From NCBI RefSeq assembly GCF_021730395.1, contig NC_069368.1, positions 67,709,501-67,773,500 on the forward strand: a DNA stretch of 64,000 nucleotides, in the 5' to 3' direction. Source of the stretch: Mercenaria mercenaria. Taxonomy: Eukaryota > Mollusca > Bivalvia > Venerida > Veneridae. Under the pieces are notes generated by a model. The model was not told the DNA's origin. It ran no database searches and saw only the letters and a list, made by a program, of their open reading frames with translations. Positions 60,100 to 64,000 of the stretch are shown one piece after another (position 1 is the first letter of the stretch; every line of letters begins with the position of its first letter). Position numbers and translations under genes: made by a program.

Positions 60100-60390
60100 A
60101 GGGGTGTTGACTTGTCCTGATGGTTATTGTCCCCGGTACGTTGATCCTGTCACACACTGATAAGGTTAACTGTCCGCCGTTACATGACTGAAATATTGTT
60201 GAAAACGGCGTTAAAACAAAAACAAGTAACTGCCAACTTCCCCACATGAATCAGAGGTGGAGGACTAATATTTACAGACACAATGTCGTCTATCAAATAG
60301 TTACGGAGAACATACGCCCCGCCCGAGGATCGAACTCACGACCCTGCGATCCGTAGACCGACGTTCTACCTACTGAGCTAAGCGGGCAGG
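60100..60390. mobile_element. two SINE pieces meeting tail to tail
   Basis: Positions 60120-60215 hold a plus-strand SINE 3' part (CCGCCGTTACATGACTGAAA, then TGTTGAAAACGGCGTTAAAA). Directly after, 60220-60390 is a minus-strand copy of the tRNA-Arg SINE. In minus orientation it runs from the head CCGCTTAGCTCAGTAGGTAG (60390 end) through CTCCACCTCTGATTCATGTG to GGCAGTTACTTG, without its own tail. Confidence 0.75.
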
Positions 60391-60920
60391 CTTGTTACCA
60401 ATGATATTAATTATTTCATCAAAGGCTTGACGTAAAGTCTTTTTATTTCAATTTTTTATTGATAATAATTAAAGCCTTTGATTGAAAATTACCTGATTTA
60501 TATATTGTATCTGTTTAACTAATTTTCGCAAGAATAATTTTTAAAATAACATTTAGTTTTTATACCTTTTAATGTCTCAAGTTCATTTTTAAGAAGATAA
60601 AATGAGTCTTCTATACTTAAATATATATTTGATTTTTTTTTTATCTTGTCTATATGTAATTTTAATTTCAAATTTATTTATATATTGAATTAAAGCCCTT
60701 TCAATTTTTCTTACAGGCATCTATATATCATATTTAGAAAAAAAGAATCGCTAAGCAAAAACAAACAAACAAAATATATAAGAAAATAAAAAAATAAAGG
60801 AGGTTAAATGTTTAAATTTATACTTTCTCCCATTTCATTTAGATTTTCCAATTTTTACTCATTTTTTTCTTTACAGCACATTTTTATTAACCAAGAATTA
60901 ATATCAAGGTCTTCGTCAAG
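60391..60920. other. AT-rich stretch
   Basis: Very AT-rich with poly-A/T runs. No gene or repeat was recognised. Confidence 0.35.
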
Positions 60921-60929
60921 GCCTTGAGA

Positions 60930-62080
60930 TGCTACTTAAGAAATTATATATGCTTTCCATCATTATTGTCACAATCGGTGGCAATAACTCTTTTAGGATT
61001 GTTTCGAGGATTATTTGATCTGGGGCTCTCACATAATCTTTCGTTATTCTCCTCACCGGCTAAAGACACCACTGGAGGGACGGGTAATAAACAACCACAA
61101 ACCCATTCAAATAAATCTATATTATTTACTAATACATAAGGATCTATAACATTTTGTAATTTATCAATCACATATCTTTTATATTCATCGCTTACAATAT
61201 GATCAAGTTTTGATTTAATAACGTTTCTGCTTTTTAGTACATTTTTATGAATTTTTATCTTTCATTAGCTATTTCTCCTAAAGTGCTAGGTAATTTTGGT
61301 ATAATCAGTTTATCTTCCTTTCTATTAACCATTTACACTTATTCAAAACTAGTTTTAATAAACGCACGTAAAGAAATAAATATATTTATTACAACTATTC
61401 TTTTTTTTTTATTTTTGTGTGCGCTAAGTTAAAATTCCTTCATATTCATTTCAAGAGGCATTTAATTGTTTTGTTTTCTTTCTGCATTTCTAACAGTATT
61501 GTAAAATATTTTCAATAACTTTTTCCTCTTCTTCTTTGTTTACTTTTCCAATCCGCGCTAATGTTATTAGTTGGTTTTCTTTTGTGATGATGTAATTTTA
61601 AAATAGTTTTATAGTCTTCAACTTTTAGTTTGTTAATAAATATAATAATTACTGATGGAACAGCTCCAGCAACTGCTAAAATATCGGAATGAGAGGAATG
61701 AGCCAATACAGCCGAAAAACCAAAACTATCTGATGTAATTTGTAGTCCTGTATTTACTTTGCCACAAAGCTAATAACAGCAGCAAGTTTAGTCAAGTTAA
61801 AATTAATTTTATTGGTTCTAATTCACTAAATGGAATCCAAATATTAAATGTTTTACCATAACCATTCAATTTTATTAAAGTTTCTTTTTCTTATAGTTTC
61901 GTCTAATAAGTTGTTCTATTCTAAATTATTCTTGATTTGTAGGTAAAAGACCTTGCTCATAAAATGAACCCTGTGTTACTTCATTATTTAAATCTTTAAC
62001 AGTGGTTGTTCTCGGATTTGTATTACTAATTCCATCAGTTATCAGTACTTCCTCTGTCCAACTGAGTGCACTTAAATATC
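60930..62080 (-). mobile_element. probable Polinton-type integrase relic, broken
   Basis: On the minus strand, 62075-61810 resembles the end of an integrase with a chromodomain. A LSWTEEV-like segment is followed by GSFYEQGLLPTNQE, FRIEQLIRR and GKTFNIWIPFSELE. This order is typical of Polinton/Maverick integrases. Downstream on the same strand, to 60930, are fragments of unassigned reading frame. It is a degraded fossil with several breaks. No terminal repeats were seen. An LTR-element integrase is the alternative. Confidence 0.4.
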
Positions 62081-62099
62081 TTCAGAAACCATGTGTAAA

Positions 62100-64000
62100 T
62101 GAAACATTGAATCAAAAGGAAAAAAATATAAAAGAAAATCAAACATCACCTGGCACTGTACATAACGAACGTAATACATAATAATATGAATTTACGGGGA
62201 CGCAGTAGGAAGCAAATTCCATGCGAAAATCACACGATTTACCTGATATAATGTTGATTTTATGCGCACCTGCATTTAATCTCAATCATAAAACTTCATC
62301 AATTCTGAAATTTCAGCTGAAAAATCCAAAATAGCAAAAACAATTTACATTTTATTAGACTAAGTATCGAATCGTTGTTGGACATATTTTGGGTGGAAGC
62401 GATTTAATATAAACTGACGCAATATGTGATTATTCACCAAAATCGGAATATTTGACATATGTTCTTCTTGAAAAGTGTAATGAATTTTTATTTTACGTCT
62501 ATCTAGTCCATAATATACGGTTGCATAATATAATCAGCTAGAAGTAGGGTATGTCTCTTTAACCTAAGACCTTTCACTAAAGAGTAGTTTTTTCTCTCCA
62601 AATAGATAGTCAATCTGTTTCTTTCATTTCTGGTAAATTCACTAGTAAAAAATAATTTTTTATGCATAAAAACATTAGTTTGTATATGTAGGTCAATACA
62701 TTGCTGGGATTTTGAGTACAACGAATTGACGCTCCTGATTATCTAACTTTTTCTTTTTTAAGGAGCAAGTCGCATTGGACTGTGCTTACTTTTCTTTGCC
62801 AAGTCAAATAATAAGTCATTCCGTAAAACATTAAAACAGAATTAACAAAAATGTGTTTTTCTAACCACCCAAAGAAAATGCATGTTAAATGTATTTGAAT
62901 GTCATTAATTTTCCACATTTCTATAACTAACACAAAAGTGACGTCAAAAGGTTTTATTGTTTACGAAAACTAGATCAAAATAAAGTGCGCTAAATCTATT
63001 ATGCTCAAAATAGCGAACCGGACGATATACTTGCAGTGTCCTTTGTTTTCATTTTGCTTCAATGAAAAGTAGCTTCGTCGTCCATTTTCATGTACACGTG
63101 TGCCAATTTTAGGTGTTTCAGGACTCCGCTTATTTTAAGATGAAACGAATGATAGGATGACATTCTTTGGAGTTTACAGTTTCCTTACCTGCATTTCATA
63201 AAAATACGGCTACTCGAATTGGAAATTCTCGAGTATGTCTGTACAAGCCGATCACATGCGTGCCTGCAGTGTTAATACCAAGTGTATGAGTCAAGGGAAG
63301 CAACACAACTTGTAAGTTTTGCCTACCTACCACAACTGGACAATTCTTAAAAGACTGTTAAGAATAAGGATTAGAAGCTACAATTTCGAAAAACAAATGG
63401 CCAGTTACAGCCGAAAACGAAGGATTTCTTGGAGCCCTTTCAGGTATATTGGGTGAGCAGTCATTTCAGTTATTGCTGGAGTTGCTCTAAAAATATTAGC
63501 TCCCTTGTGTGTTGGGGCTCTGAGTGGCCTTGCAGGCACTAGTGTCAACAAACTAAAATGTTAGAAAATAGGACTGTACACACAGCAAATAGCATCAAAC
63601 CACGTGTAGCAAAATATCCTAAGCAATAAAATAAAACACAATTGATAACCTGGTAAAATAACACAAGCAAATGTAACATTGACATAAAAACAAAAACATA
63701 GTGCAGTTTCTTTGGAACGCTGCCTGCTAGTCTCTGAATACCTTTGGTTACATCCTTGTTAAGTGATAAGGGTCAGATTCATGGTACACAGATTTATTTT
63801 TCGTACCAGGAAAAGAAAGAATAACATTTCGCAGAGCCAAATATACTAAGTTAAAAAAACAGTTTTTCAGAGTGCCAAAAACTATAAAGTCAAAACCTAA
63901 AAGAAAAAAAATCAAAATTGAAGCCAATTCTAATTTTTAAATTTAACAATGGATAATGAATCGAAAGCCGGAAGAGTTAGGGATACGTTCTGTAGCAATA
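62100..64000. other. gene-poor right end of the window
   Basis: Short frames of under 75 codons only. No repeat family was recognised. Nothing supports a gene. Confidence 0.35.

Overview
The window is AT-rich, intron-bearing animal DNA that looks like a marine bivalve, most likely a clam of the venerid type. The evidence is indirect: several tRNA-headed SINEs ending in a CGTTAAACCC-type tail, a palindromic MITE whose ends read (atgagcc)gcgccatgagaaaacc, a TTATGCCCCCG...CGGGGGCAT repeat with a GTCC microsatellite, and a mollusc-type carbohydrate sulfotransferase. No intact host gene, rRNA or functional tRNA was found. Nearly everything recognisable is mobile DNA or its remains.

Layout. 1-6.7 kb: gene-poor DNA with a duplicated double-hairpin repeat, two tRNA-derived SINEs and a broken DDE-transposase-like gene on the minus strand. 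6.7-13.3 kb: a decayed carbohydrate sulfotransferase with its introns. A 963-bp near-complete palindrome sits about 20 bp upstream of one of its exons. 13.3-17.6 kb: palindromic and other MITEs. 17.6-20.8 kb: a broken LTR-retrotransposon gag fossil followed by a nine-copy 48-bp minisatellite. 21.7-22.4 kb: the 3' end of a LINE (I/Jockey-like) on the minus strand. 24.7-25.6 kb: a tandem duplication, one copy of which holds a SINE with an 8-bp target duplication.

27.8-36.7 kb: a decayed Penelope-like element (RT, GIY-YIG-like end, CRE-like motifs, hammerhead ribozyme core). Directly against it lies a 5.9-kb element with terminal inverted repeats and TTAA flanks that has no recognisable transposase but carries five RFX X-box-like palindromes.

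37.7-45.9 kb: the main coding unit, a Helitron-type rolling-circle transposon. It has an OTU cysteine protease domain, a large Rep-helicase (HUH motif, two tyrosines, Pif1-like helicase), and about 1.7 kb downstream on the same strand an SGNH-hydrolase-like reading frame. Only a few frame breaks separate it from an open element, and most fall in mononucleotide runs.

46-64 kb: diverged tandem and dispersed repeats, a SINE with a 12-bp target duplication, a 3.6-kb terminal-inverted-repeat element that also carries X-box-like motifs, further SINEs, and a probable Polinton-type integrase relic on the minus strand.

The strongest candidates for something new are the OTU + Rep-helicase + SGNH arrangement, the X-box clusters in two otherwise dissimilar elements, and the 3' terminus shared by a LINE and three different SINE types. 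All family assignments are by eye from motifs; no database search was possible.
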